Source of the DNA: Cryobacterium sp. MP_M3
GTDB lineage: Bacteria > Actinomycetota > Actinomycetes > Actinomycetales > Microbacteriaceae
NCBI RefSeq assembly: GCF_015752155.1
Contig: NZ_JADOVI010000013.1
Location: 32,947-96,946, forward strand
DNA: 64,000 bases
Reading direction: 5' to 3'
The translations under genes and the position numbers were made by a program. The notes beneath the pieces were generated by a model, which saw only the letters and a program-made list of their open reading frames with translations, ran no database searches and had not been told where the DNA came from. Below are positions 1 through 9,409 of the stretch, piece by piece; the first letter of the stretch is position 1; every line of letters begins with the position of its first letter.

Positions 1-102
1 GGCGTCGTAGCCGAACTCGATGAACGCGGCCACGGCCACCTCGAGGATGGCGCGCTGATCGTAGCCGGGACGCCCCCGCCGGGTCAGAGCTTGTTCAGAC
101 AT
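1..102 (-). CDS. TetR-family regulator, N-terminal fragment (runs off the window)
   Basis: Only the first 34 codons are visible. They read MSEQALTRRGRPGYDQRAIL and on into VAVAAFIEFGYDA, which is the first helix of a TetR DNA-binding domain, including the usual GRPG lead-in and the A-F-x-x-x-G-Y/F-x-A pattern. An in-frame ATG at 120 is an alternative start; neither start has a strong ribosome-binding site. It follows the ABC permease on the same strand, so it may be the exporter's local regulator. The family call is good; the ligand is unknown. Confidence 0.6.
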   Translation of the reverse strand, partial: MSEQALTRRGRPGYDQRAILEVAVAAFIEFGYDA

Positions 103-181
103 TACGGAGAAGTCTCTCATGTGGGGAGCCGAACTGGTTGATGGTGAGGGCCGTGGACGCAGCTGCATCGGTGCGCGCCCG

Positions 182-1018
182 TCAGCGCACGGACTTCCGC
201 TCGTAGATCGCCATCGACCAGACGTACCCGACGACGATCAGCACGACGCACCAGCCGACCGCCAGCACCGGGTTCCCGCCGAGCGGGGTGCCGAGCAGGA
301 GCCCGCGAATGGTCTCGATGAACGGGGTGAAGGGCTGGTAGTCGGCGAATCCCTGCAGCCAGGTCGGCATGGAGTCCGTCGGCACGAAGCCGCTCCCGAG
401 CATCGGCAGCAGGAGCAGCACGACCGGCAGGTTGCTGGCCGTCTCGACCGACTTGGCCTGGATGCCCATGGCGACGCCGACCCAGCTGGTCGCATAGGCG
501 ATGAGGGCGATCAGTCCGGCCACGGCGAGCCATTCGATCGGTCCGGCCGTCGGTCGGAAACCGATCAGCAGACCCACGCAGAGCACGAGCGCGACGGCGA
601 TGACCGCCTGGAGGGCGTTGCCGATCACATGCCCGGCCAGCACTGCGGCGCGAGAGATCGCCATGGTGCGGAACCTGGCGGTGATGCCCTCCTTCATGTC
701 CATCGAGACCGTGGTGGCCGTGCCGCCGGCGGTGCCGGCGATGGTGATCAACAGGATGCCCGGCAGGACGTAGGCGAGGTAGGCCTCCCGCCCGCCCGCC
801 GGGTCGACGCCGGGCAGGCCGGCGCCGAGCGTGCCGCCGAAGACGAACACGAACAGCAGCAGGATCACGACCGGCCCCAGGATTGTGAAGATCGACAGGC
901 CGGGGTAACGCACCATGTGCAGCAGGTTGCGCCGCAGCATGGTGATCGCGTCGGTGACGACGTATGAGCGTCGAGTGGCGCCCGGGCCCGCCGGGCCGTG
1001 GGCGGTGATGGTGGTCAT
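182..1018 (-). CDS. ABC-2 type transporter permease (DrrB-like)
   Basis: A 278-residue integral membrane protein of the daunorubicin-resistance (DrrB) type, expected to form the membrane channel of an ATP-driven exporter. After a polar N-terminus of about 45 residues there are six hydrophobic stretches, the first being around ILGPVVILLLFVFVF. The ABC2_membrane signature region MKEGITARFRTMAISR lies between the second and third. The ATG overlaps the ATPase stop codon as ATGA, with a purine-rich GAAGGGA just upstream, so the two are translationally coupled. The substrate cannot be read from the sequence; efflux of a drug, lipid or peptide is the family expectation. Confidence 0.88.
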   Translation of the reverse strand: MTTITAHGPAGPGATRRSYVVTDAITMLRRNLLHMVRYPGLSIFTILGPVVILLLFVFVFGGTLGAGLPGVDPAGGREAYLAYVLPGILLITIAGTAGGTATTVSMDMKEGITARFRTMAISRAAVLAGHVIGNALQAVIAVALVLCVGLLIGFRPTAGPIEWLAVAGLIALIAYATSWVGVAMGIQAKSVETASNLPVVLLLLPMLGSGFVPTDSMPTWLQGFADYQPFTPFIETIRGLLLGTPLGGNPVLAVGWCVVLIVVGYVWSMAIYERKSVR

Positions 1019-1977
1019 GGTGTCATTCCCTTCTGGTTCACCTGGCCGGACGGCGCCGTCGTGCCGGTCAGCGCGAGGAACACGTCGTCGAGGTCGGGGG
1101 TGTGGATGCTGAGGTCGGCGACCTCGAGACGGGCCGCGTCGAGGCGGTCCAGAACGGCGCGGAGGGCGCCGACGCCGCCATCGCTGGGCACGGTGAGCTC
1201 CAGCCCGGCGTCGTCGCGCGTGGAATCCCCGAACAGCCGTGAGGCGGAGTCCAGCGTCGCGGCATCCGTGAAGCGAAGCCGGAGGTGCCCGCCCGGAACG
1301 AGGCGCTTGAGCTCGTCGGGCGTTCCGGCGGCGACGATGCGGCCGCCGTCGAGAACCGCGATCTGGTTCGCGAGCGCGTCGGCCTCCTCGAGGTTCTGGG
1401 TGGTGAGCAGCACGGTCGTGCCGTTCGCGACGAGACCGCGCACGATGTCCCACATGGTGCGTCGGCTGCGGGGGTCGAGGCCCGTGGTGGGCTCGTCGAG
1501 GAAGATCACCCGGGGTGCCGTCACGAGGGTCATCGCGAGGTCCAGCCGCCGTCGCATCCCGCCGGAGTAGGTGGCGAGCGGTTTCCGGGCGGCGTCCGCG
1601 AGGTCGAACTGTTCGAGCAGTTCGGTCACGCGAGCCGCCCCGCGTTTGGCGCCGAGGTGGCGCAGCCGGGCCATCAGGAGGAGATTCTCCTCGCCGGTGA
1701 GCAGACCGTCGACGGCGGAGAACTGGCCGGTCAGGCCGATCACCGCACGGACGCCGTCCGGATCGCGCACCGTGTCGAATCCGTGCACGAGGGCCGTCCC
1801 GGCGCTCGGCCGCAGCAGTGTGGACAGAATGTGCACGGTCGTCGTCTTGCCGGCGCCGTTCGGGCCGAGCAGGGCGGTGACGGTGCCCGCGGCGACCGTG
1901 AGATCGATGCCGTCGAGCACCACCTTGTCGCCGTAGGATTTTCGCAGCCCGCGGAGTTCGATCGCTGGAGTGGTCAT
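1015..1977 (-). CDS. ABC transporter ATP-binding protein (DrrA-like)
   Basis: A 320-residue ATPase. Walker A GPNGAGKTT lies near residue 40, the signature YSGGMRRRLDLA near 135 and Walker B VIFLDEPTTGLDPRSRR near 160. The H-loop is replaced by Q in LLTTQNLEEAD, as is common in the DrrA group. The C-terminal roughly 90 residues form the accessory domain seen in drug-export ATPases. The ATG at 1977 is preceded by AGAAGGGA. It pairs with the permease that overlaps it by four bases. The upstream DUF4097 gene ends 73 bases before it on the same strand, suggesting one transcription unit. Confidence 0.92.
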   Translation of the reverse strand: MTTPAIELRGLRKSYGDKVVLDGIDLTVAAGTVTALLGPNGAGKTTTVHILSTLLRPSAGTALVHGFDTVRDPDGVRAVIGLTGQFSAVDGLLTGEENLLLMARLRHLGAKRGAARVTELLEQFDLADAARKPLATYSGGMRRRLDLAMTLVTAPRVIFLDEPTTGLDPRSRRTMWDIVRGLVANGTTVLLTTQNLEEADALANQIAVLDGGRIVAAGTPDELKRLVPGGHLRLRFTDAATLDSASRLFGDSTRDDAGLELTVPSDGGVGALRAVLDRLDAARLEVADLSIHTPDLDDVFLALTGTTAPSGQVNQKGMTP

Positions 1978-2050
1978 GAGTGGTGGTCCCTTCTGTCGGT
2001 TGGCTGGTTGGCTCGCTGGCGGTTGTCAGGGCCGGGCCGGCCGGCGCCTT

Positions 2051-2896
2051 TCAGCGGGCGCGCTGGATTCTGATGCCGCCCCACTGGGTGCGCGCACGCA
2101 CCGCGACGGTTTGCTCCGACGGGTCGGGGGCGCGGTCCCCGTCGAGTTCGTTGCGCACATGCCCGTCCTTCGAGGCCAGGTCTAGCCAGGCCGGGACGCC
2201 GGGCCGCACACCGACGGTGACCGGGCCATAGCCGCTCTCCACCTCGATGGCACCGGCGGAGACCGCGCCGAGATGGATGCTGCCATAGGCGGTCTTCGCT
2301 GTGACGGAGGCGAGAGCCCTCGTGATCTCGAGGTCTCCATAGGAGAGCTTGAGGTCGAGGGCCCCGCCCGACTCTCCGATCGTGATGCTGCCGTGAGAGG
2401 CCCTGAGAACGGCGTCGCCACTGATCGTGCCGATCCGAATCTGTCCGTGGTCGGCCGTGATCTCGCTCCCGCCGTGGATGGTTCCCACCGTGGCGTTGCC
2501 GTGCCCGGCGCGAAGCCACAGGTCGCCGGTCGTGTCGACTTCGACGCTTCCGGTGAGGTTCTTGATGCGGGTGGCGCCGAGACGACCTGCCGTGCGCGCG
2601 TTGCCGACCGCGATCTCGGCGGTGAGTCGTGACCCTGCCGGCAGTTCAACCTTCAGGTCGACCGATTCGGTGGGGCCGATGATGCTGAAGCGGGGCTTCG
2701 GGCCGGTGATGGTCAGCCGTTCCCCGTCGAAGGTGACGAGGGTCTCCTCCGCCCCGCGGCGGTCGACCGACCTCGCCGGGTTCGTGGGCGACACGGTGAC
2801 GACGGTGTCGGCGCGGTCGCCGGCGACGACCTCGATCTCGCCGACCTGCAGGTTGATGGCAAGGTCGATCGGGGTGGGGGTGCGGTAGGTGGGCAT
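2051..2896 (-). CDS. DUF4097-family beta-repeat ('toastrack') protein
   Basis: A 281-residue protein with no signal peptide or membrane segment, so probably cytoplasmic or peripheral. It is made of short beta-strand repeats of the form G-x-V/I-x-I-x-x-x-x-G, for example GSVEVDTTGDLWLRAGHGNA and SYGDLEITRALASVTAKTAY, typical of the DUF4097 single-stranded beta-helix. DUF4097 proteins are often encoded beside ABC exporters and small regulators, and their biochemical role is not established. The start MPTYRTPTPID is chosen because GAAGGGAAG precedes it. A much longer in-frame upstream extension runs across the regulator gene and is rejected. Confidence 0.8.
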   Translation of the reverse strand: MPTYRTPTPIDLAINLQVGEIEVVAGDRADTVVTVSPTNPARSVDRRGAEETLVTFDGERLTITGPKPRFSIIGPTESVDLKVELPAGSRLTAEIAVGNARTAGRLGATRIKNLTGSVEVDTTGDLWLRAGHGNATVGTIHGGSEITADHGQIRIGTISGDAVLRASHGSITIGESGGALDLKLSYGDLEITRALASVTAKTAYGSIHLGAVSAGAIEVESGYGPVTVGVRPGVPAWLDLASKDGHVRNELDGDRAPDPSEQTVAVRARTQWGGIRIQRAR

Positions 2897-2990
2897 GCTG
2901 GCGCTTCCCTTCGAGGGGCGTGGTTGTCCGGCCCCGCGGGGTCGCGGGGCCGGTATAGCGACGAGGTGGGCGCGCGAGGCGTGACTGCCC

Positions 2991-3479
2991 CTAGCGCGCC
3001 CAGCCCGCGAAGTTGTCGCCGGTGCGCAGCGTGCGCTGCGCGGACCGTCGTTGCCTGGGCTGGAGGGCGGCCGCGACCGCGCGCACCAGCCAGGTGTTGA
3101 CCGAGAGGCCGTCGGCCGCGGCCGCCTCGTCCACCTGGGCCTTGAGGGCGTCGGGCAGGCGAAGGGTGGTGCGCGAGGTGCTCGCATCGCCCTGGTCGAC
3201 GGATGCCGGGGGCCGGTCGTCGCCGTCGGCCTCGGTGTTCGGCGCGGTGACGACGAACTCGACCTCGCGCCCGCGAAGCCGCAAGTCGACCGACCCAGGG
3301 GCGAGGTCGCGGGTGATCTCGCCGGCCGCGGCGGAGAGGGCGTCGAGCAGCACGAGCCGGGTCGCGGCATCCAGCGCGGCGGCGAGCCGCTCGGCGACGG
3401 CGCGAGTCTCGTCCGCGCCGTTCGCCGCGGCATCCACCAGCTGGCGCTGCAGGTCGTTCACGTACTGTCCGAGTTCCAT
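2991..3479 (-). CDS. Ribbon-helix-helix (HicB/Arc-type) transcriptional regulator
   Basis: A 162-residue protein. The C-terminal part (about residues 108-150) contains STSRTTLRLPDALKAQVDEA followed by LSVNTWLVRAVAAAL, a ribbon-helix-helix DNA-binding fold. The N-terminal about 100 residues form an alpha/beta domain that I do not recognise. The start at 3479 is preferred because a promoter-like TTGACA-17 bp-CATGAT ends six bases upstream and there is no Shine-Dalgarno sequence, suggesting a leaderless mRNA. It is the first gene of the DUF4097/ABC operon and probably controls it and itself. No toxin-like partner is adjacent, so a toxin-antitoxin role is not supported. Confidence 0.72.
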   Translation of the reverse strand: MELGQYVNDLQRQLVDAAANGADETRAVAERLAAALDAATRLVLLDALSAAAGEITRDLAPGSVDLRLRGREVEFVVTAPNTEADGDDRPPASVDQGDASTSRTTLRLPDALKAQVDEAAAADGLSVNTWLVRAVAAALQPRQRRSAQRTLRTGDNFAGWAR

Positions 3480-3485
3480 GTCACC

Positions 3486-3552
3486 ATCATGACACCACGA
3501 TGGTGTCATGTCAAAGAATATTGGTGTCTTCGTTGCTCGTTATGGTGTCATG
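3486..3552 (-). promoter_or_regulatory. Promoter and phased operator repeats of the RHH regulator operon
   Basis: Read on the minus strand, -35 TTGACA (3514-3509) and -10 CATGAT (3491-3486) are separated by 17 bp. A perfect 10-bp inverted repeat CATGACACCA-CGA-TGGTGTCATG (3488-3510) fills the spacer and the -10. TGGTGTC recurs in direct orientation at 3501, 3522 and 3543, exactly 21 bp (two helical turns) apart. This is what a ribbon-helix-helix autorepressor with cooperative binding would need; binding itself is inferred. Confidence 0.62.
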
Positions 3553-3577
3553 TCGTCTTTGCGCCTGGGCAGGCAGC

Positions 3578-4897
<1,320 letters not shown>

Positions 4898-4918
4898 GGG
4901 GCCTCCAGGTTGATGTGG

Positions 4919-5347
4919 TTAATTGCCGGCCGGCGCGGGCAGGGGAAGGTTGGTGGTGCGGCTTCGACCGCGGAACTCCGCGACCGGCACGTTGTGATCA
5001 TTGGTGACGCGCACGTCGTACAGTCCGGACCGCCCGCTCTTTGTGCGAAGCACTGCGGTCGCCGTGAGGGTCTGCCCCACGGCCGTCGGCTTGAGGAACG
5101 TGATGTCGGCGCCGGCCGCGAGCGTGACGTGGTGGTCGTCGTTGCAGGCGATCGCGAACGCCGTGTCGGCCAGGGCGAAGACGATGCCGCCGTGGGTCAC
5201 GTCGAACCCGTTCATCATGTCGTCCCGGAGGACCATGGACACCACCGCGCGGCCCGGTTCCGCCGCGCGGACGACCATGCCGAGTGCTGCCGATGCCCGG
5301 TCATTTTGCATCATGGCGCCGTTGGAGGGCGGTGAAGCATCCGTCAT
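4919..5347 (-). CDS. paaI: Hydroxyphenylacetyl-CoA thioesterase PaaI
   Basis: A 142-residue hot-dog-fold thioesterase. The motif MMNGFDVTHGGIVFALADTA contains the HGG and the catalytic Asp/Thr region of the PaaI group, and the core ends in EFRGRSR. PaaI hydrolyses dead-end or hydroxylated phenylacetyl-CoA esters, releasing trapped CoA when the pathway stalls. The start MTDASPP is chosen because GAGGAGA lies at the right distance; an upstream in-frame ATG at 5380 lacks this. It is the first gene of the paaI-paaK operon, transcribed away from paaA. Confidence 0.92.
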   Translation of the reverse strand: MTDASPPSNGAMMQNDRASAALGMVVRAAEPGRAVVSMVLRDDMMNGFDVTHGGIVFALADTAFAIACNDDHHVTLAAGADITFLKPTAVGQTLTATAVLRTKSGRSGLYDVRVTNDHNVPVAEFRGRSRTTNLPLPAPAGN

Positions 5348-5387
5348 CTGGTTCTCCTCATTGAGTTCCGCTGGCCGCAACGCGTGG

Positions 5388-5435
5388 TTGTGGGGGTAGT
5401 AGGGAAACCATATACTAACTGAACGATCGGTTGGT
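5388..5435 (+). promoter_or_regulatory. paa divergent promoter with PaaR-type operator
   Basis: The palindrome at 5414-5435 reads ACTAACTGAACGATCGGTTGGT. It closely follows the operator reported for the TetR-type repressor PaaR of Corynebacterium (ACTnACCGnnCGnnCGGTnAGT). It overlaps a good -10 box TATACT (5411-5416), with TTGTGG (5388-5393) 17 bp upstream as a weak -35, so binding would block paaA transcription and probably the divergent paaI promoter. No paaR gene is in the window. The site resemblance is seen; regulation is inferred. Confidence 0.68.
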
Positions 5436-5459
5436 AAAAGTTCGCGAAACCAGGAGTCA

Positions 5460-6458
5460 ATGATGACAATCCCGCCAGTTCCCTACGATATTGCCCCGAG
5501 CCCTGCCGCCGGCGTGTCACCGGAAGAGCAGCAGTTCAACGACCTGATTGCCGCCGATTCCCGGATCGAGCCGCGCGACTGGATGCCGGAGGCGTACCGC
5601 AAGACCCTTGTGCGCCAGATCTCCCAGCACGCGCACTCCGAGATCATCGGCATGCAGCCGGAGGGCAACTGGATAACTCGGGCGCCCAGCCTCAAGCGCA
5701 AGGCCATCCTGCTGGCCAAGGTGCAGGACGAGGCCGGCCACGGCCTCTACCTCTACTCCGCGGCGCAGACCCTCGGGATCACCCGCGACGAGATGACGGA
5801 TGCCCTCATCGCCGGCAAGGCCCGCTACTCCTCGATCTTCAACTACCCGAGCCCGACCTGGGCCGACATGGGTTCGATCGGCTGGCTCGTCGACGGCGCC
5901 GCCATCTGCAACCAGGTGCCGCTCTGCCGGGCCTCCTACGGACCGTACGGGCGCGCCATGGTGCGCATCTGCAAGGAGGAGTCGTTCCACCAGCGCCAGG
6001 GCTTCGAGATCCTGCTCGAGCTGATGAACGGCACCGACGAGCAGCGGGCGATGGCCCAGGAATCGGTGAACCGCTGGTACTGGCCGGCCCTGCAGATGTT
6101 CGGCCCGCCCGACGACGACTCGCCCAACTCGGCGCAGTCGATGAAGTGGAACATCAAACGGTTCTCCAACGACGAACTGCGCCAGCGCTTCGTCGGGATG
6201 CTGGTGCCGCAGGCCGAGGTTCTCGGCGTGACGCTGCCGGATCCCGACCTGCGCTGGAACGAAGAGAAGGGTGTGTACGACATGGGCGAGATCGACTGGA
6301 CCGAATTCCACGAGGTGCTCCAGGGCCGGGGACCGGCGAACGCCCGGCGCCTCCAGCGTCGCCGCGACGCCCACGAGAACGGCCGCTGGGTGCGCGAGGC
6401 CGCGGCCGCGTACGCCCGTAAACAGGCCGCGAAGCTGACCGAGACGGCGGTCGCCTGA
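5460..6458 (+). CDS. paaA: Phenylacetyl-CoA 1,2-epoxidase catalytic subunit PaaA
   Basis: A 332-residue ferritin-like di-iron oxygenase subunit that epoxidises the ring of phenylacetyl-CoA. Iron-ligand motifs are visible as DEAGH in [15 protein letters not shown] (near residue 85) and [12 protein letters not shown] (near 175). PaaA landmarks such as [15 protein letters not shown] are also present. AGGAG precedes two adjacent in-frame ATGs (5460 and 5463). The stop overlaps the paaB start (TGATG), so the paa genes are translationally coupled. It forms the multicomponent epoxidase with PaaB, PaaC, PaaD and PaaE. Confidence 0.97.
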   Translation: MMTIPPVPYDIAPSPAAGVSPEEQQFNDLIAADSRIEPRDWMPEAYRKTLVRQISQHAHSEIIGMQPEGNWITRAPSLKRKAILLAKVQDEAGHGLYLYSAAQTLGITRDEMTDALIAGKARYSSIFNYPSPTWADMGSIGWLVDGAAICNQVPLCRASYGPYGRAMVRICKEESFHQRQGFEILLELMNGTDEQRAMAQESVNRWYWPALQMFGPPDDDSPNSAQSMKWNIKRFSNDELRQRFVGMLVPQAEVLGVTLPDPDLRWNEEKGVYDMGEIDWTEFHEVLQGRGPANARRLQRRRDAHENGRWVREAAAAYARKQAAKLTETAVA

Positions 6459-6763
6459 TGAGCGCACCCGGTGCATCCGAGAAAGAGGTCTGGCCCCTCT
6501 GGGAGGTCTTCGTGCGTTCCAGCCGTGGCATCAGCCACACCCACGTCGGCTCGCTGCACGCCCCCGACGCCACACTCGCCGTGCGCAACGCCCGCGACCT
6601 CTACACCCGCCGCAACGAGGGGGTCTCGATCTGGGTCGTGCCCGCCGAGGCGATCACCACCAGCGACCCCGATGCGAAGGGCGCCTTCTTCGAATCGCCT
6701 GCCGGCAAGAACTACCGCCACGCCAGCTACTACTCCAAGAGCGAAGGGGTGAAACACCTGTGA
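6458..6763 (+). CDS. paaB: Phenylacetyl-CoA epoxidase subunit PaaB
   Basis: A 101-residue small subunit. The signature WPLWEVFVRSSRGISHTHVGSLHA near the N-terminus and the central YTRRNEGVSIWVVP are typical of PaaB. In E. coli this subunit bridges PaaAC heterodimers in the epoxidase. It overlaps paaA by one base at its start and paaC by four bases at its end, so all three subunits should be made in balanced amounts. Confidence 0.95.
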   Translation: MSAPGASEKEVWPLWEVFVRSSRGISHTHVGSLHAPDATLAVRNARDLYTRRNEGVSIWVVPAEAITTSDPDAKGAFFESPAGKNYRHASYYSKSEGVKHL

Positions 6764-7659
6764 GCACCCCCAGCCGCACGGATGCCGGCACCAACGCCAC
6801 GAGCGCTCCCGACCGGGGCCACGACCACGGCGAGAACGAGGGCCACGGCGAGGGCCACGGCCACGTCGAGGTCGACGGCGTCGAACTCTCCGCCGAATTG
6901 GTCGAGGGACCCTCGGTCGCCTCGCACGACGTCGCCGAATACGCGCTCTGGCTCGGCGACGACTCCCTCGTGCTCGCCCAGCAGCTGGGCTGGTGGATCT
7001 CCCGCGCCCCCGAGCTCGAGGAGGACATCGCCCTGGGCAACATCGCCCTCGACCTGATCGGCCACGCCCGCTCGCTGCTACACTACTCCGGAGCGGAATC
7101 GAACCGCACCGAAGACGACCTCGCCTACTGGCGCACAGAACCCTCGTGGCGCTCCGCGCACCTGTTCGAGCAGCCCAACGGCGACTTCGCACACACCATC
7201 GCCCGGCAGTTCATCGCCGCGAACTACCTGTTCGAGCTCTACAGCCGGCTGGCCGGCTCGGCCGACGCGACCCTCGCGGCGATCGCCGCCAAGGCGGTCA
7301 AGGAGGTCGACTACCACCGCGACCACGCCGCCCAGTGGGTGCTGCGCCTGGCCCTCGGCACCGAGGAATCCCGGGCCCGGATGATCACCGGGCTGAGCGA
7401 CCTGTGGCCGTTCCTCGACGAGCTCTTCGTCGACGAGCCGCTGATCGACCGGCTGGAGGGCGTGGCCGTGCGGCCGTCCACCCTGCGCGGCCCGGTCGAG
7501 GATGCGATGGCCCCCGTGCTGCGGGAGGCCGAGCTCGACGAGCCGCGCGGCTTCATCTCCTCCGGCGGCGGCCGACGCGGGGACCACTCCGAGAACCTCG
7601 GCCCGCTGCTCGCCGAGATGCAGGTGCTGGCGAGGGCGCACCCCGGAGCGTCCTGGTGA
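6760..7659 (+). CDS. paaC: Phenylacetyl-CoA epoxidase structural subunit PaaC
   Basis: A 299-residue ferritin-like subunit that pairs with PaaA. The family core starts near residue 52 (VASHDVAEYALWLGDDSLVLAQ) and includes EEDIALGNIALDLIGHAR and VKEVDYHRDHAAQWVLRLALGTEES. The first about 50 residues are an extension the usual family member lacks. It contains a His/Gly/Glu/Asp-rich run (GHDHGENEGHGEGHGHVEVD) that resembles a metal-binding tail. The GTG start overlaps the paaB stop; a start nearer the core with a ribosome-binding site is not evident. Confidence 0.93.
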   Translation: MSTPSRTDAGTNATSAPDRGHDHGENEGHGEGHGHVEVDGVELSAELVEGPSVASHDVAEYALWLGDDSLVLAQQLGWWISRAPELEEDIALGNIALDLIGHARSLLHYSGAESNRTEDDLAYWRTEPSWRSAHLFEQPNGDFAHTIARQFIAANYLFELYSRLAGSADATLAAIAAKAVKEVDYHRDHAAQWVLRLALGTEESRARMITGLSDLWPFLDELFVDEPLIDRLEGVAVRPSTLRGPVEDAMAPVLREAELDEPRGFISSGGGRRGDHSENLGPLLAEMQVLARAHPGASW

Positions 7660-8198
7660 CCGAGGCGAAGGTGGCGCCCGCCGCATCCGTCGCCCGCCCG
7701 CGGCCGACCGACCTGGCCTCCCAGCGGGCCTGGGACCTGGCCGCGAAGGTCTGCGACCCCGAGATCCCGGTGCTCACGATCGAAGACCTCGGCGTGCTGC
7801 GCTCGGTCACGGTCGACGGCACACGAACGACGGTCACGCTGACCCCGACCTACAGCGGATGCCCCGCCATGGAGGCCATGCGGGACGACGTGCTCACCGT
7901 GCTGCACGGCGCCGGCTACGACGACGTCACCGTCGAGCTCGTGCTCGCCCCCGCCTGGACCACCGACTGGATGAGCGAGGAGGGCAAGGCGAAGCTGGTC
8001 ACCTACGGCATCGCCGCCCCCACCGGTCGATCCGGTGTTCGCCCGGCCGGCGCCGTGCGCCTCCAGCTGGCGGTCAAATGCCCGCGCTGCTCCTCTCTGA
8101 ATACGCGGGAACTCGCCCGCTTCGGCTCGACGTCGTGCAAGGCGCTCTATGAGTGCCGGGACTGCCTCGAACCGTTCGACTACTTCAAGGTGTTGTGA
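7656..8198 (+). CDS. paaD: Phenylacetyl-CoA epoxidase maturation protein PaaD
   Basis: A 180-residue protein with an N-terminal MIP18/DUF59-type domain (KVCDPEIPVLTIEDLGVLR and TLTPTYSGCPAMEAM). The C-terminal zinc-ribbon-like part has CPRC near residue 146 and the CKALYECRDCLEPFDYFK ending. PaaD is needed for iron-sulfur or di-iron maturation of the epoxidase rather than for catalysis. The GTG start overlaps the paaC stop as GTGA. All expected cysteines are present. Confidence 0.94.
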   Translation: MTEAKVAPAASVARPRPTDLASQRAWDLAAKVCDPEIPVLTIEDLGVLRSVTVDGTRTTVTLTPTYSGCPAMEAMRDDVLTVLHGAGYDDVTVELVLAPAWTTDWMSEEGKAKLVTYGIAAPTGRSGVRPAGAVRLQLAVKCPRCSSLNTRELARFGSTSCKALYECRDCLEPFDYFKVL

Positions 8199-8200
8199 CC

Positions 8201-9382
8201 ATGGCCGCACGAAATCTCGGCAGTTCCGATTCAGGCACGACCGTCCTCGACCCGGCCCAGGCGGTCGCGACCCCCGAGGGCGCGCCGGCCGGCAAACGCC
8301 GCGGCCGGTTCCACACCCTCACCGTGGCGGAGGTGCGCCCGCTCACCCAGGACAGCGTCGAGGTCACCTTCGCCGTGCCGCCCGAGCTGCACGGGGAATA
8401 CGACTACGACCCCGGCCAGCACCTCGCCCTGCGCGCCACCATCGACGGGCGGGAGCTGCGGCGCAGCTACTCCATCTGCCGCCCGCGCACCGTCGGCTCG
8501 GTGAGCGTCGCGATCAAGCGCGACCTCGGCGGCGTCTTCTCGAGCTGGGCGAACACCGAGCTGCACGCCGGCGACCGGCTCGACGTGATGAGCCCCCAGG
8601 GCACCTTCACGACCGCCCTCGACACCCTCGACGACACCCACATCGTCGGCATCGCCGCCGGAAGCGGGATCACCCCGCTGATGTCGCTCGCGCACACCGT
8701 GCTCGAGCGCTCCGCCACCTCCCGGTTCACCCTCGTCTACACGAACCGCACCGCGCTCGACGTGATGTTCCTCGACGAACTCGCCGACCTCAAGGACAAG
8801 TACCCGGCCAGGCTGGCGCTGCACCACGTCCTGTCCCGCCAGACCCGCTCCTCGACCCTGCTCTCGGGCCGGATCGACGAGGAGAAGCTGCGGCTCATGC
8901 TCGCGAGCATCATCCGGCCGGCCGCGGTCGACGAATGGTTCCTCTGCGGACCGTTCGAACTCGTGCAGCTCTGCCGCGACACCCTGGAGAGCGTCGGCGT
9001 CGCGCCGGAGCACATCCGCTTCGAACTGTTCACCACCGGCGAGCCGGCCCACGCCGGCGGTGACACCGGCCGGCCGGTGATCGTCGCGGCCGGCGACAAG
9101 ACCTTCGAGATCGAGTTCACCCTCGACGGGGAGAGCGCCACGGTGACGACACCCGTCAACGCGAAGGAGAGCATCCTGAATGCCGCCCTCCGGGTGCGGC
9201 CGGACGTGCCGTTCGCCTGCGCCGGGGGAGTGTGCGGCACCTGCCGGGCCAAACTCGTCAGCGGCGACGTGACGATGACCGAGAACTACGCCCTCGAGCC
9301 GGACGAGATCGCCCGCGGCTACGTGCTCACCTGCCAGTCGCACCCCACGACCGACAAAGTCGTCGTCGACTACGACGTCTGA
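8201..9382 (+). CDS. paaE: Phenylacetyl-CoA epoxidase reductase PaaE
   Basis: A 393-residue NADPH-dependent reductase that feeds electrons to the PaaAC di-iron centre. An FAD/ferredoxin-reductase module occupies about residues 35-260, with the flavin motif RRSYSICRP and the NAD(P) motif GIAAGSGITPLMS. A C-terminal plant-type 2Fe-2S ferredoxin has CAGGVCGTCRAKL and the distant Cys in LTCQSHP. The ATG two bases after paaD is chosen. An N-terminal extension of about 30 residues precedes the core. It is the last epoxidase gene, 27 bp before paaG. Confidence 0.95.
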   Translation: MAARNLGSSDSGTTVLDPAQAVATPEGAPAGKRRGRFHTLTVAEVRPLTQDSVEVTFAVPPELHGEYDYDPGQHLALRATIDGRELRRSYSICRPRTVGSVSVAIKRDLGGVFSSWANTELHAGDRLDVMSPQGTFTTALDTLDDTHIVGIAAGSGITPLMSLAHTVLERSATSRFTLVYTNRTALDVMFLDELADLKDKYPARLALHHVLSRQTRSSTLLSGRIDEEKLRLMLASIIRPAAVDEWFLCGPFELVQLCRDTLESVGVAPEHIRFELFTTGEPAHAGGDTGRPVIVAAGDKTFEIEFTLDGESATVTTPVNAKESILNAALRVRPDVPFACAGGVCGTCRAKLVSGDVTMTENYALEPDEIARGYVLTCQSHPTTDKVVVDYDV

Positions 9383-9409
9383 CCGATCAGCGTTGAGAGG
9401 CCACCAACC

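Noticed and set aside
2991..3479. HicB-type toxin-antitoxin locus
   Set aside because: The RHH domain resembles HicB, but no small HicA-like or other toxin gene is adjacent. The context is an exporter operon.
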